DNA of 64,000 nt from Solen grandis. Its lineage: Eukaryota; Mollusca; Bivalvia; Adapedonta; Solenidae. Shown here piece by piece: positions 1 through 10,899 of this stretch (position 1 is its first letter; each line of letters starts with the position of its first letter). The stretch is from the NCBI GenBank assembly GCA_021229015.1, contig CM037794.1:41497126-41561125 (forward strand). Reading direction: 5' to 3'. The notes beneath the pieces were generated by a model. The model was not told the origin of the DNA and did no database searches. It saw nothing but the letters and a program-made list of their open reading frames with translations. The position numbers and the translations under genes were made by a program.

Positions 1-189
1 TAAACGATAAACCTAATTATCGAAACTTTAAAAAAAAGTGTATACATGTATAGTACAATTTGAAAATATAAAAAGTCCCTGTTATTTAACATACATTACT
101 CCAAGTCATATCAAGTAGTCAACCAATGATGGTTCATAAAATTGCAATATGCAAATGCACTTGCACCTTGCTTAATTACGCAGCTTTTG

Positions 190-446
190 GGGGGCCTCCG
201 TGGCCGGAGGGTAAAGTCGCTAACTTTAACATTCACCCAGCCCCTCACCGCGTGGGTTAGAATCCCGACAGTGTCATTCGGATTTGCATGTGAGGAAGCC
301 GTTTCATCTGGCTTGCGGTAGGTCGGTGGTTCTACCTGAATGCCTCCGTGCTTTCGGGGTCTTCCTCCACCTGTAATTAGCTTGACGTCGCTATATGACT
401 GAAATACTGTCGAAGTGACGGTCAACTCAAATAGTCAAGTCAACTC
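190..446 (+). repeat. tRNA-derived SINE, copy 1
   Basis: The head resembles tRNA-Leu, with an A-box-like stretch (GTGGCCGGAGGG) and a degenerate B-box (GGTTAGAATCC). It is followed by a body shared with the copies at 1575-1838, 1968-2214, 2287-2441, 2569-2826, 10247-10437 and 44634-44880. The 3' end is the shared GAAATACTGTCGAAG region and a TCAAGTCAA-type tail. This copy has lost the B-box consensus, so it is an old insertion. Family identity comes from comparison of copies inside this window. Confidence 0.85.
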
Positions 447-1574
447 GTAGCCTTTTCTTCTACACAATAACCTTAAACGAAATGTGCACGGTCTATTTTT
501 ATTTCTATAATTATACAGTATGTCATGCGTTTAGTGCACAAGTGAATATACACATAGGATTGGGCCTTATTCATTCAAATGCTTTTTGAAAACCTTTAAA
601 AACCATTCAAAGTTTTATCTCTTTAATATGCACCTTTTGTCGGAATCGACATCGGCACAGGCCCGTGGTCTGACAACAGGTTCTATCAAATTTAGTATGA
701 ATAAATATAAGATTGTAATTTTAAGGTTGTGCTATGTATGTGTAACTCATGCTAGGTGCATTTCAAAATCGTTTTGATTGTGTTGAGTTACTAAATCTAC
801 ATAACATATTGGGCAATAAATCTTCATTCTTTTTGTCAGGTTATCGTTACAGAACAACCAATGTATTATAAGGGAGGATCATCGATTACTGATATTGTTA
901 TTTTCAAAGGTTGGGGCACTGGATATCATAGTTTAGCACCATTTCATACAACGTATTTGATATTTTCTCGAATGATATGTTCTAGTTATCACATAACACA
1001 ACGTTGACACGGCGGAAGATTTCAGGGATTCTGTCTGTCGGTTGTCGCTATATAGTGATAGTGATGTATGGAGAAATGCACACGGCTGATCAAGCTGTAA
1101 TATGAAATAGCGGTTAACAAAATTCAATTCAGTCAAATATTTTGAGTCCTCGTTAATATAGGTCATATGTTTGTTTGTTGGGTTACCCCTTGCTACGGCA
1201 TGCAATATTAGGTCGGATATCGACCTTGCACTCGCTTTGTCACATAAACATGATGGGTTGGGGTTTATTGTTGAGACAAAAAGTTTCTATGCAAATGTAT
1301 GTTACAAAGATAAGTTTCGTAAAAGGAGAAGGAACTCTTCAATGCTGTCTCGCTCAGTAATATTGTAAACAAACATTGTCAGAATCGTTTTTGATCTTCA
1401 GCTTCGGAATTTATATTTCTTATGGCTCGTCAAATGTGCAAAATCAAAATGATTTCTCAGTTTGTTTGATTGTTGTTGTTTTTTCTGTTTGGCGTTGTAA
1501 AGATAAGTATTATTATACTAAATAAATATGTGGAACATCTGCTATATACTGCAGCCTGATATTTAGTTTTATGG
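447..1574. other. AT-rich stretch with no recognisable gene
   Basis: Only short chance ORFs (60-90 codons) without recognisable motifs are seen on either strand. No splice-flanked coding segment matching the missing 5' end of the Dispatched gene could be identified here, although a short first exon could be hidden. Confidence 0.5.
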
Positions 1575-1838
1575 AAATAGACTTGACTTGACTATTTTTG
1601 AGTTTACCGTCGCTCCGACAGTATTTCAGTCATATAGCGACGTCCAGCTAATTACAGGTGGAGGAAGACCCCGAATGCACGGAGGCATCCGGGTAGAACC
1701 ACCGACCTACCGCAAGCCAGCTGGAAGGCTTCCTCACATGAAAATCCGAATGACCCTGTCAGGATTCGAACCCACGCGGCGAGGGGCTGAGTGAGCGTTA
1801 AAGTCAACGACTTTACCCTCTCGGCCACGGAGGCCCCC
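1575..1838 (-). repeat. tRNA-derived SINE, copy 2
   Basis: Full-length minus-strand copy of the tRNA-Leu-like SINE. On the minus strand it runs from GGGGGCCTCCGTGGCCGAG through a GGTTCGAATCC B-box to a TCAAGTCAAGTC tail at 1575. The B-box is intact and the A-box matches well, so it looks younger than copy 1. It begins the 604-bp tandem duplication, which starts inside it. Confidence 0.88.
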
Positions 1839-1967
1839 ATGGAAATAGATGTTGACTATGTTAGAAGTCTTCTCTTTCGAAAACAGTGAATATATGAATT
1901 TGCATCTTAAGTCTGAGCAAATCCCCCTGGCCTTTCCTAAATTGAAACTTCAAGGCCGATACGGGAC

Positions 1968-2214
1968 CTCCGTGGCCGAGAGGGTAAAGTCGCTGACTTT
2001 AACACTCACCCAGCCTCTCATCGCGTGGGTTCGAATCCCGGCAGGGTCATTCAGATTTTCGTGTGAGGAAGCCTTCAAGCTGGCTTGCGATAGGTCGGTG
2101 GTTCTACCCGGATGCCTCCGTGCATTCGGGGTCTTCCTCCACCTGTAATTAGCTGGACGTCGCTATATGACTGAAATACTGTCAAAGCGACGGTAAACTC
2201 AAATAGTCAAGTTA
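1968..2214 (+). repeat. tRNA-derived SINE, copy 3
   Basis: Complete plus-strand copy. A-box region TGGCCGAGAGGG is followed by a long variable-arm-like segment and a perfect B-box GGTTCGAATCC. The anticodon-arm region (GCTGACTTTAAC) aligns best with class II tRNA-Leu. It forms a head-to-head pair with copy 2. Confidence 0.88.
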
Positions 2215-2286
2215 TTAACATATACCTCTGAAAAAAGTCTGTCTATGTTTCAGTAAGACAGATAACATCATGGTTCTCAAAAATTG

Positions 2287-2441
2287 AGGCATCCGGGTAG
2301 AACCACCGACCTACCGCAAGCCAGCTGGAAGGCTTCCTCACATGAAAATCCGAATGACCCTGTCAGGATTCGAACCCACGCGGTGAGGGGCTGAGTGAGC
2401 GTTAAAGTCAACGACTTTACCCTCTCGGCCACGGAGGCCCC
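2287..2441 (-). repeat. tRNA-derived SINE, copy 4 (truncated by duplication)
   Basis: Minus-strand SINE lacking its 3' third. It begins abruptly at the duplication junction at 2287/2288 and is otherwise almost identical to copy 2. The truncation is explained by the tandem duplication breakpoint, not by independent insertion. Confidence 0.85.
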
Positions 2442-2568
2442 CATGGAAATAGATGTTGACTATGTTAGAAGTCTTCTCTTTCGAAAACAGTGAATATATG
2501 AATTTGCATCTTAAGTCTGAGCAAATCCCCCTGGCCTTTCCTAAATTGAAACTTCAAGGCCGATACGG

Positions 2569-2826
2569 GACCTCCGTGGCCGAGAGGGTAAAGTCGCTGA
2601 CTTTAACACTCACCCAGCCTCTCATCGCGTGGGTTCGAATCCCGGCAGGGTCATTCAGATTTTCGTGTGAGGAAGCCTTCAAGCTGGCTTGCGATAGGTT
2701 CGGTGGTTCTACCCGGATGCCTCCGTGCATTCGGGGTCTTCCTCCACCTGTAATTAGCTGGACGTCGCTAAATGACTGAAATACTGTCGAAGCGACGGTA
2801 AACTCAAACAGTCAAGTCAAGTCAAG
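2569..2826 (+). repeat. tRNA-derived SINE, copy 5
   Basis: Duplicate of copy 3 with the same head, B-box and body. It ends in a longer TCAAGTCAAGTCAAG tail and lies about 170 bases upstream of the first recognisable Dispatched exon. Confidence 0.88.
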
Positions 2827-2996
2827 GTCGATATACGAGGTCAATGTCATGTATGTTAGAAAGAAAACTAAACACTTTTATTCAATATTAATCATAAATC
2901 ATAGTGTACATAAAATGAACAAAATCATTTCCCCCCTTTGTTACCCTCTTTTCAATTTTCAGCTATAATGCATGTATATGTTCTTTTGAATTTCAG

Positions 2997-4933
2997 TACT
3001 TGTCTTCTTGGGTCATGCGCTAATGATAGCTATTTCTGGCATTCTATACGCAACCGGATATGACATTCTCCCAATCGTCTTCGACAATGTGCCGATGGAC
3101 GTAGCCGAAAGACCATATGATGGCCGCCGATTGGCGTGGGCCAGCAGAGATGACTTTCCGGGATATTATGAAAGATCAACAGCCAGTAAATACAGGAATA
3201 AAATATCATTTGAATCCAGCATTAACTTGTTCTATGAAGCAAAAAATGACGGAAATATTTTTACTCGACAAACACTCATGAAAATTCAGGAAATTGAAAA
3301 TCAAATTGTAAATGCAAATGAGTTTGAAAAATACTGTTTCTTGAATTTTGATGGAAACCAATGTGAGAAACCTGTTTCCATTTTACGCTATTTTGATGGA
3401 ACGTATTCTATGTTTAGTCCTATATTCAATGATCCATCTTTCGACAATATTCCGGCAGTATTGTACGAGGCTTCTATCAACAATGCAACAAAGTCTAATT
3501 TCTTTTTCTTCCTTGGAGCTTCGAGTACAGTTACCCCTTCATCTGTGGTTTCAACTATCACTCGATCAAAAGTGTTAATAGGATACCCTTTGGAAGGGTT
3601 TTCTGGAGACAGTTTCGATCTTGAAAATCGTTTTCGAGATTATTTGAGCGAAAACTTTGACGAATTGCTCTTTAAACTACATGACGAAGTTGACGTTCTA
3701 ACATTTTCATTCAGATCTCAGTACCTTTGGAGGGTTAATTTGTTTAAACAAGCCATGAAGGACGTACGGTGGGCTATCGCTAGCGTGGGCTTTATCTTCC
3801 TTGTCATTTTGATCCACACAAGGTCTATTTTCATGACGGTGTTTTCTATATTTGGCATTATAACAAGTTTTGTCGCCGGGAATCTATTCTACAACGTTAT
3901 TCTAGGCTTCCGGTTTATTGGATTGTTCCATATTTTGACACTCTTCATCATTCTTGGAATCGGTGCTGACAATGTGTTTGTATTCTTCGATGTTTGGCGA
4001 AATTCTGCCTCAGAGGTTTATCCAAGTTTGGCCCATAGGCTATCGGACATTTATCGTCAGACAATATTCAGTATGCTCTTCACGTCACTCACCACGGCTG
4101 TAGCATTCCTGTCCACCGCTATCGCCCCTCTGTTGGCTACCAAATCATTTGGTGTGTTTGCTGCTGTTGTTGTCATGATCAACTTCCTTTCCGTGACTAT
4201 CTTTTTTCCAGCAGTTGTCATCGTATACCATATTTACCTAAGAAAAATTAAGCTGCCTTGTGTGATTCTATTTCACAAAATGTTTCGAAAACAGGACAAA
4301 GAAAAACATAATACCGAAGAAAGCCAAAATGTTTGGTTACGTAGATCATACCTTGAAACATTTTCCAACGACAAGTTTACATCATCAGAAAACACGGACA
4401 AAGCTAACAATAACGGAATTGTCAAATCGGAACCAAATAGTTACAGTGGTTTTATATATCCAGGTCGGGCGAAAGTGATCAAATTAAGTGAAATGAAAAG
4501 GATATGGAACACTGAACAAAGTTTACATCATGACGAAGTCAATTATCGTTCTTTGCATTTGTCTAATCATTCATATTCCAATAGCGAGATAAAGGAGACA
4601 GCGCCTTCACATTCCAAAAACATATCACTCGTACCAAATTCGACATCTCTGGAACATAGTAGCAGGGATTCCCACTTATCCCGGAATTCTGTCAACAAAA
4701 CACACATGAATGGTGTAACTGAATATCATCACAAAAGAAATAAAAGTAATTCAAACTATTCGTCGGAAAGTAAAGCGTCGAAGAAATCCTCGATTACATC
4801 TCGATTTTTAATGACGAAGTATTTTAACTTCATTACAAATAAATACGCTCGGTGGGTCATCCTTTTGCTGTTTGCTGGACTTATTGGGTTTGCAATATAT
4901 GAGTCTTCTACTATAGTGCCCGATAACGAACTG
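2997..4933 (+). CDS. disp: Dispatched-family protein, large exon (TM1 to TM7)
   Basis: Multi-pass RND/Patched-superfamily protein. Dispatched proteins release lipid-modified Hedgehog ligand at the plasma membrane using an ion gradient (family knowledge). The acceptor is a TTTGAATTTCAG ending at 2996 and the donor is GTATGT at 4934. The exon holds two bases plus about 644 codons. Counting residue 1 at 3008: TM1 about 1-18; first extracellular domain 19-252 with a Dispatched-like GRRLAW; sterol-sensing domain about 254-408 with TM2 255-270, TM3 274-294, TM4 302-320, TM5 351-372 and TM6 382-408; a long polar, Ser/Asn-rich cytoplasmic loop 409-611; TM7 612-630. The TM4 motif reads GIGADNVFVFFDVW where the family usually has GADD. 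The exon opens inside TM1, so at least one upstream exon is missing. The family is secure; orthology to vertebrate DISP1 versus an expanded invertebrate paralogue is not. Confidence 0.9.
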
Positions 4934-5490
4934 GTATGTATACTTTGTATGATTATTTAGATTATTTTAAACTTATTTCTTTTTATGCTGTGTGCAGTAT
5001 ACACATTGTGTCTAAAAATATAAGATACAGTTATAAAAGCATGCAATATCAGATAGAATTTTAGAGATACATGTATTTTTATACATTTAACATTGTCAAC
5101 GGCAACAGTGATAAGAGAATGAAAAGAAAGTACCAAAGTGAAGAAAAACTTAATAGACTATAACTTTATTGAATAAATAAAAGGTTTGAACTAACACAGT
5201 CAGTAACAGATCAAAGAAATAAGAATAGGATACGATCAAGAAAAACGAGAATGCCACTGAAGTTGGAACCTCTAAAAATTCAAATACATATTAAGTGTAT
5301 TACAACAGGTAAAACTTAGGTAAATTATAAAAAAATACGCTTTAATGTGTATGGGTTTCATTTTGAGTAATTTATTATTTATTACGACATATTTAAAACC
5401 GTATCATATATTTTGGGACACCCTGTATATGTATTTCAAATTAAGAAACTCCATGGTTAACGATGAAACGATTATCTAAGGGTAATATGT
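4934..5490. other. intron sequence, no recognised element
   Basis: AT-rich start of the 4.9-kb intron after the large Dispatched exon. No domain, tRNA-like box or inverted repeat was recognised. Confidence 0.5.
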
Positions 5491-5732
5491 TTAACCCTTT
5501 CCCTCATAGAGGACACCATGAAAAGACCTATGCGAACAGCATAAAACCAGATCAGCCTACGAGTAACTCGCAGGCTGATCAGGTTTTATGCTGTTCGCTG
5601 CTCCTCAGTGGTCTGTAAATGAGGATTTTGTAATTAAATTTGGTAAGGTTTAACTGTGGTTTTCTGCAGATCAGGCTTTATGTGATACCTATTGAGGGCG
5701 TCAAAAGGGGTATATATGAGGGAAAGGGTTAA
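5491..5732. mobile_element. piggyBac-type MITE
   Basis: A 234-bp core (5495-5728) is bounded by CCCTTTCCCTCATA and its inverted copy TATGAGGGAAAGGG, and flanked on both sides by TTAA (5491-5494 and 5729-5732). TTAA target duplications and termini starting CCC are hallmarks of piggyBac elements. It has no coding capacity. An internal stem-loop around 5532-5600 pairs GCGAACAGCATAAAACC with GGTTTTATGCTGTTCGC. A related remnant lies near 18240-18297. Confidence 0.85.
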
Positions 5733-7583
5733 ATTAATATGTTTAACGATTCGTGTAGTTCAGCGTTGTCCTTGATGGTACGCACAAAGTCACATGACAC
5801 ACTGTCGGTCCTTGCTCACAATCTTCACGAGGCTTCTTCTCAATACATATTTTTTTGTACTGAAATTATATACACATACAGTGGTCACGCGATTCCTCGA
5901 GGTCGGACGGGATCTGCTAAAAAACTCGAAGAATCGCCATATTCGAGGAATCATTTATATGTCAAAGTTCAAAACATTTACATTTAATGATACCTTAACG
6001 TCGTCTTTTCATTAATTGTTTTGTTACGTTAAGCCTTTAATAATGCTTTATAAACATAAAATATGTTTAAAAATACAAAAATAACACGATAATAACATTC
6101 ATTGTGGGAATTATATGAATCATTTGCACGACTTGATTTAATATCACGCACTCTTTGACACATTCCTTCGATAATCAAACACTTCTAAATTCATATTGAA
6201 TTATTTGGGGATCAATGAGCTAACCTGTTTCTCAGTTACATTAAGCTCAGTTACATGAAGCTCAGTTACATGAAGAGCACCGAACATTTCTAAATATACA
6301 TAGTTCCCATGTGATGACACTAATGAGACGATTTTTGGCAGCCATTTTGTTTGGCTAAAGTTAATGCAGGCCGATATCTGAGAATACTTGCTGATTTTAA
6401 ATCAACACTGTAATTTTATTTCTGATTTAAACATATTTTATTACTCATATTACATACATTAATACATATATGATACATATACTTAAATTATGAGCAACTG
6501 GATTAACCACAAGTTATTACAACTTAGATTCGGTTTTCTCAGTCTATCTTACTGGAATCTATATGATCTTATTGAGCAGCATCAGAGAATCATTTTAAGT
6601 ATGAAAATAATATTTTGATAAATTTAAAGGTGAAAAAGTTTATAACCAAAACAATTACACTCTTTATTTTGTTTAAGAATGAACCCATACTTTTGTTTTC
6701 TTTAATGAGCGCTTATTTTGTGTGTGCATGTATGAAAATATGAATATGAATTTCAAGAGCTTTTTAATGATGTATACATTTTGGTTTTTGAACCAGAAAT
6801 AAAGAAATTATGAGAAAATGAAATATTCTGCTTCTATGTAATTCATATAAAGCCATTCAAAATGGCTGCCAAGAGTGGGGATATTCACTAATGTAGAAGC
6901 TATGGATGAAATGAAAGATGTGGGAACTGTTGAGAAGCAGTAAACTGTGATGGTGTGTAATATGACAAGGGACTTTAGTATGGCATCTGCATAGGTGTCA
7001 CTGTGGTCATTGGGTTAGGTCCCTGTAGGTGGAACTAGGTCATAAAATTCTTCCCATTCGACCAACACAACCGAAGGCAAAGACCAATCATACAACAAAA
7101 TTAATTCAATATAGTGTCCATTAACCGATATAAAGACCTCTTCTTAACAGTATTTGTCCAGTAAGTCGTCATCAACGAAAAAAAAAAAAAAAAAAAAGTC
7201 CGCCATACTTGACGCATGCGCATTTATCAGTATATACATGCTTGTAATTCAAAATTACACTTTGTGGTTAATAATGAATCGATCATGATAATCTTTGGAT
7301 GATATGAACAGACCAATAATGTTAAACAATAGAAAGTCTGCATTAATTAATTGCACGAAGCCTGACTGTCAGTTTTATTAGTAGTATCTTTATTTACATC
7401 CGATCATTGCACAGACACGAAAACAAATACAAATCAATACAGAGTTTATAATATTACAAAGTCATTCCATATGGAATTACAAATGATTAATATTTACATT
7501 TATAATATCTGAACACACCACTCGATTGTTATTAAAACAAAAACTTACCGGTAACTAACTATACATGTAAAATAATAGAAATG
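5733..7583. other. intron sequence with weak inverted repeat only
   Basis: No coding similarity seen. A 15-bp inverted match (TTGGCAGCCATTTTG near 6333 and its complement near 6858) could be the ends of a decayed 0.5-kb MITE, but no target duplication was found. A poly-A run lies at about 7179-7197. Confidence 0.4.
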
Positions 7584-8048
7584 TATGGTGGCATATTTCT
7601 ACCAGCCATTTATCCACTTAACTATGTCGAAACTTATCTGAAAAATTGTCACATCTTCAGTTATTATCTGGCAAGTAGAAAATTTTCAAATTATCCGCTT
7701 AGGTATTTTAACAGGACTTAACTGTCTATTAGTGCCCACTACTGCCAATCACATATTCACTTATGTTATCTGGTTATCATGCTTTTTTCTAGATAATTAT
7801 GTGCAAAAATGTTTGTTATCCACATAATTTAACTGACTAACTTGAAAAAGGGCGATTTAACCAGTTATCTTTAGTGAGTATATGGCTGGCAGTAGTGAGC
7901 ACTAACAGGCAGTTTTGTCATGTTAAGATATCTAAGATGATAACACGAAAGTTTTCTACTTGCCACTGTCACTGATTATGTGACAATTTTTCAAAAAAGT
8001 TTCGACATAGCTAAGTGGATAAGTGGCTTGCAGAAATATGCCACCATA
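7584..8048. mobile_element. palindromic MITE with TA target sites
   Basis: Element 7586-8046 begins TGGTGGCATATTTCT and ends with the inverse AGAAATATGCCACCA, flanked by TA on both sides. The arms remain complementary for roughly 170 bases on each side, though diverged, so nearly the whole 461-bp element is an imperfect palindrome around a short central loop. TA flanks suggest Tc1/mariner-type mobilisation. No ORF. It lies in a Dispatched intron in an orientation-neutral form. Confidence 0.85.
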
Positions 8049-8814
8049 ACATTGAAATAAAACATGCAGTTCACTTACTATCATTACAAAAAGAACAAAA
8101 TCAAATTTCTTCACTCAAGCCCTCATAACGATTAGTCTCAATTTATTACTTACCACCAAGAGAAATTAATTACCGATAATTTCTCATGTCTTCTTATAAC
8201 CGAGTCAAAAATTAGCTGTATTAGTACAATTAGTGTCTTATTTATTAAGGAGTATAACGATTTAACCATGTATACGTATCAAGAGAAATGGTTCAGCATA
8301 GTAGAAGGATACTCTCAGGTTTTTGTGCTCTGTTATTGTACATTCTATATGTAAATATACTTAAAGAAACTTATAAGTTCTTCGATTTCAAACTTGCTGG
8401 AAAAAATCCAAAACATATGGCCAATCAATATTGAAAATGTGTAATGGCTCTGTCATCTGCTTAGATAATTTTGACCACGGTAAACCAATTTTCGCGGTCT
8501 GAACTTTGGTTTAAACATATTTATTCAATCAAGTACATAGCAAGTTTGCAATTTGACAATGCAGTTTTGGGATGGGGTTGGAAGCCGAAGCTTACTAGTA
8601 TTTAAACCTTCTGCCGTGATGAAATGTTACAATGAATTATTTACACATAATTGTCGTTGAGCTCCAAAGATAATACCAAGTGCTGTTTAGACAGAATTTA
8701 AAAAAAATAAATAAAAAAGAGTAGAGACAGATAACAACAACAAAAAGTAATAATGAATGAAACAAATTTTAAAGTAGAAATAGGGTTATCTGGCAAGAGG
8801 GGTGGGGTAAAGCT

Positions 8815-9320
8815 TTAACTAAATCGCTTAGTATTCTCAATGTATTTCTGAACATCGCAGAATATACGTTTGTTTTGATCATCAGTAAGGAGTTCACTGC
8901 CGTAGATAAGTAAGTGGGAAGTTATAGTGGTATTCATGGCAATATTACTAACAGATTCTATCATTTGGGAGCGAGCGTTTGCATAGTTTGGACACTGTAT
9001 AAAAGATAATGTGTTAAGCTTTCTTCGACTCCACACAGGCAAAATGGAGAGTGGACGATGTTTTTAACAAAGAAATGACTATTTAAGGAACTATATTCAG
9101 GTCTAAGTCCCGTATGTAAGATTTGAAATTTACGAGATCCTGTGTAGTAATAGTCCGGAACAATTCTGGCTGGGAATAAATTAGATAAGTGTGTTTTAAA
9201 TGTATTAATAGTTTGGGCCTGCCTTTGGGTCTGAACTTTGACACGAGATATTCACAAAAGTCGGAGTACTTATACGTAACCCAATCACTGCTTTTGTTTT
9301 TATATGCAATATGCATTAGT
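8815..9320 (-). pseudogene. LINE ORF2 C-terminal remnant (jockey/CR1-like)
   Basis: Two minus-strand open segments (9083-9316 and 8815-9042) join across a frameshift near 9042-9083. They read as the C-terminal end of a non-LTR retrotransposon polyprotein: a YSSLNSHFF segment, then C-x-C-G followed by H and a CPNYANAR segment, which is the degenerate zinc-knuckle region following reverse transcriptase in many mollusc LINEs. No reverse transcriptase core is left. Family assignment rests on the motif pattern. Confidence 0.65.
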
Positions 9321-9843
9321 TACCGTTAATATTTCAAAACTGTTCGGAGAGTGTCTCAAGCAACGCGATGAATTCATAAAATTTAAATTATAAAAGTTGA
9401 CATATTTGTCACGTTTGCATTGACCTAGCATTATGGTTGGCAGTTTTACATGATGTTTTAAGTAAGGTCAAGGGTCAGTGTCGCTGGGTACATTTTATAA
9501 TTCGGCATGGATAACATGGTTAACAATTACGGCGTAATCAGTAGCCGCCGCAACAACCTCTGCCTATAATGCTCTTAAGTAACGAAAGTACCATACTGTC
9601 ATTTATTTTCTCCATATCAGGCTTCATGATTCATTTTATGTAATATATTCTTCAAATTTTGAACGAATCACAAGATATAATTGGACGATTAAGTGAGATA
9701 AACTATAATTGTATGTAAAAATAGTGCTAGAGTCAAGTCCTAATTTAAATGAATCCAAAAATACCATATTGAGTGTTCAGACGAACAATATTGATAATTA
9801 TAGTTGAAATACATAAATATAAAGTACTTTTAATATTTTACAG

Positions 9844-10065
9844 TTCGATATATTGCCAGAGGATAATGTGTTCACCATATCTGAGAACCACATCAAGAAT
9901 TCATTCGACAGCAGAAGTGATGAGCAGACGCTGAGCGTGTTTGTCGTCTGGGGTCTTCTACCTAATACCCTAGGTGATTGTCAGAGAGTGTTTCCATGTG
10001 AGGGTCAGCGATCTTATGACGCATCTTTCAATCCCCACACTTCCGAGGCACAAACTGCACTGAAG
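9844..10065 (+). CDS. disp: Dispatched-family protein, exon 2
   Basis: Acceptor ATTTTACAG ends at 9843; donor GTTAGT starts at 10066. 222 bases, exactly 74 codons, phase 0 at both ends, continuing directly from ...VPDNEL of the large exon into FDILPEDNVF. It encodes the start of the second extracellular domain, including LSVFVVWGLLP, which corresponds to the VxVVWG segment after TM7 in Dispatched/Patched relatives. Two cysteines (CQRVFPCEG) could form a disulfide. Confidence 0.88.
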
Positions 10066-10246
10066 GTTAGTAATTTTGATATGAGTGCCCTTCTCGTTGA
10101 AAGTCTCCACAGTTTATTTTTGATTCGTTGATTAATATAGTGCTTATTTCGTTGAAATTCGCTTAAGTTTGCCCATCGAATGTTGAATCTGTTTTAGTTG
10201 TTAAACGTTCTCGGCAACATACTTTGGTATGTTATCTACTTACCTT

Positions 10247-10437
10247 TGTTTCGAATCCCGGCAGTGTCATACGAATTTTCATGTGAGGAAGCTTTCCAGC
10301 TGGTATGCGGTAGGTCGGTGGTTCTACCCGGACGCCTCCGTGCATTCGGGGTCTTCCTCCACCTGAAACTGGCTGGACGTCGCTATATGACTGAAATACT
10401 GTCGAAGCGACGGTAAACTCAAATAGTCAAGTCTAGT
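10247..10437 (+). repeat. 5'-truncated tRNA-derived SINE, copy 6
   Basis: Starts inside the B-box (TTTCGAATCCCGG) and continues through the shared body to AAATAGTCAAGTC. The A-box half is absent. Truncation at the 5' end is usual for L1/RTE-mobilised SINEs. Confidence 0.8.
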
Positions 10438-10462
10438 TAGTTACCTTGTTAAATGAAGGGTG

Positions 10463-10535
10463 TCATGGTCGAGTGGCAAGTAATATGATTTCAGATCAAG
10501 AAGAAAATTGGTTCGAACCCCGTTAAGAAAAAGAT
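10463..10535 (+). repeat. tRNA-like sequence (pseudogene or SINE head)
   Basis: An A-box-like TGGTCGAGTGG is followed about 45 bases later by a B-box-like GGTTCGAACCCC. The acceptor stems do not pair convincingly and the anticodon arm is unclear, so this is a degenerate tRNA pseudogene or a SINE head, not a functional tRNA. Confidence 0.45.
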
Positions 10536-10683
10536 TTGTTTACTGGCACGAAGTTATGGTCTGCCTCAGGAACCGTAGAGAAGGAATAGTTTAAGTTGTT
10601 AAAACGTGTCTCTAAATCGACATAAAAAGATTGAGTTTCAACAAGAACTGTATAAAAAAAAAAACGCATTAGATAACGGCGTC

Positions 10684-10878
10684 TGTAGCGCCGTTAAATG
10701 TCGCACCGCCGTTAAATGGCGCAACTCACGTTAAATGTCGCTCTGTTGCCGTTAAATGTCGCTTTCACCGTTAAATGTCGCAACACAAGCTCACGTTAAA
10801 TGTCGCACCTCTAACGTTAAATGGCGCAAAAAAAAGAGGTCACGTTAAATGTCGCACCATCAACGCTAAATGTCGCAC
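10684..10878 (+). repeat. left terminal inverted repeat with subterminal motif array
   Basis: About nine copies of a 13-14 base motif CGTTAAATGTCGC(A/T), some with variant GGCGC or CGCTAAATG, are separated by 5-15 bases. The order of spacers matches the right end in inverse. The motif spacing suggests transposase-binding sites. Homology to the right end continues past this array to about 11000 at lower identity. Confidence 0.88.
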
Positions 10879-10899
10879 TTCTTAATTTACACTCTTATA

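Larger units (their letters stand above)
1684..2815. repeat. 604-bp tandem duplication containing inverted SINE pairs
   Basis: Sequence from 1684 is repeated from 2288 at an offset of 604 bases. The repeat includes the 3' two thirds of a minus-strand SINE, a unique spacer of about 130 bases (1839-1967 and 2442-2568) and a plus-strand SINE. The second unit differs by a one-base insertion near 2700 and scattered substitutions. The copies diverge beyond the plus-strand SINE tail. Near-identity implies a recent event. Confidence 0.9.

Noticed and set aside
1849..2779. ORFs beginning MLTMLEVFSFENSEYMNLH
   Set aside because: They run through the spacer and a tRNA-derived SINE and are duplicated by the tandem repeat; no protein evidence.
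6333..6873. MITE with TTGGCAGCCATTTTG inverted ends
   Set aside because: Only about 15 bases pair and no target duplication was found; kept only as a note in the intron entry.
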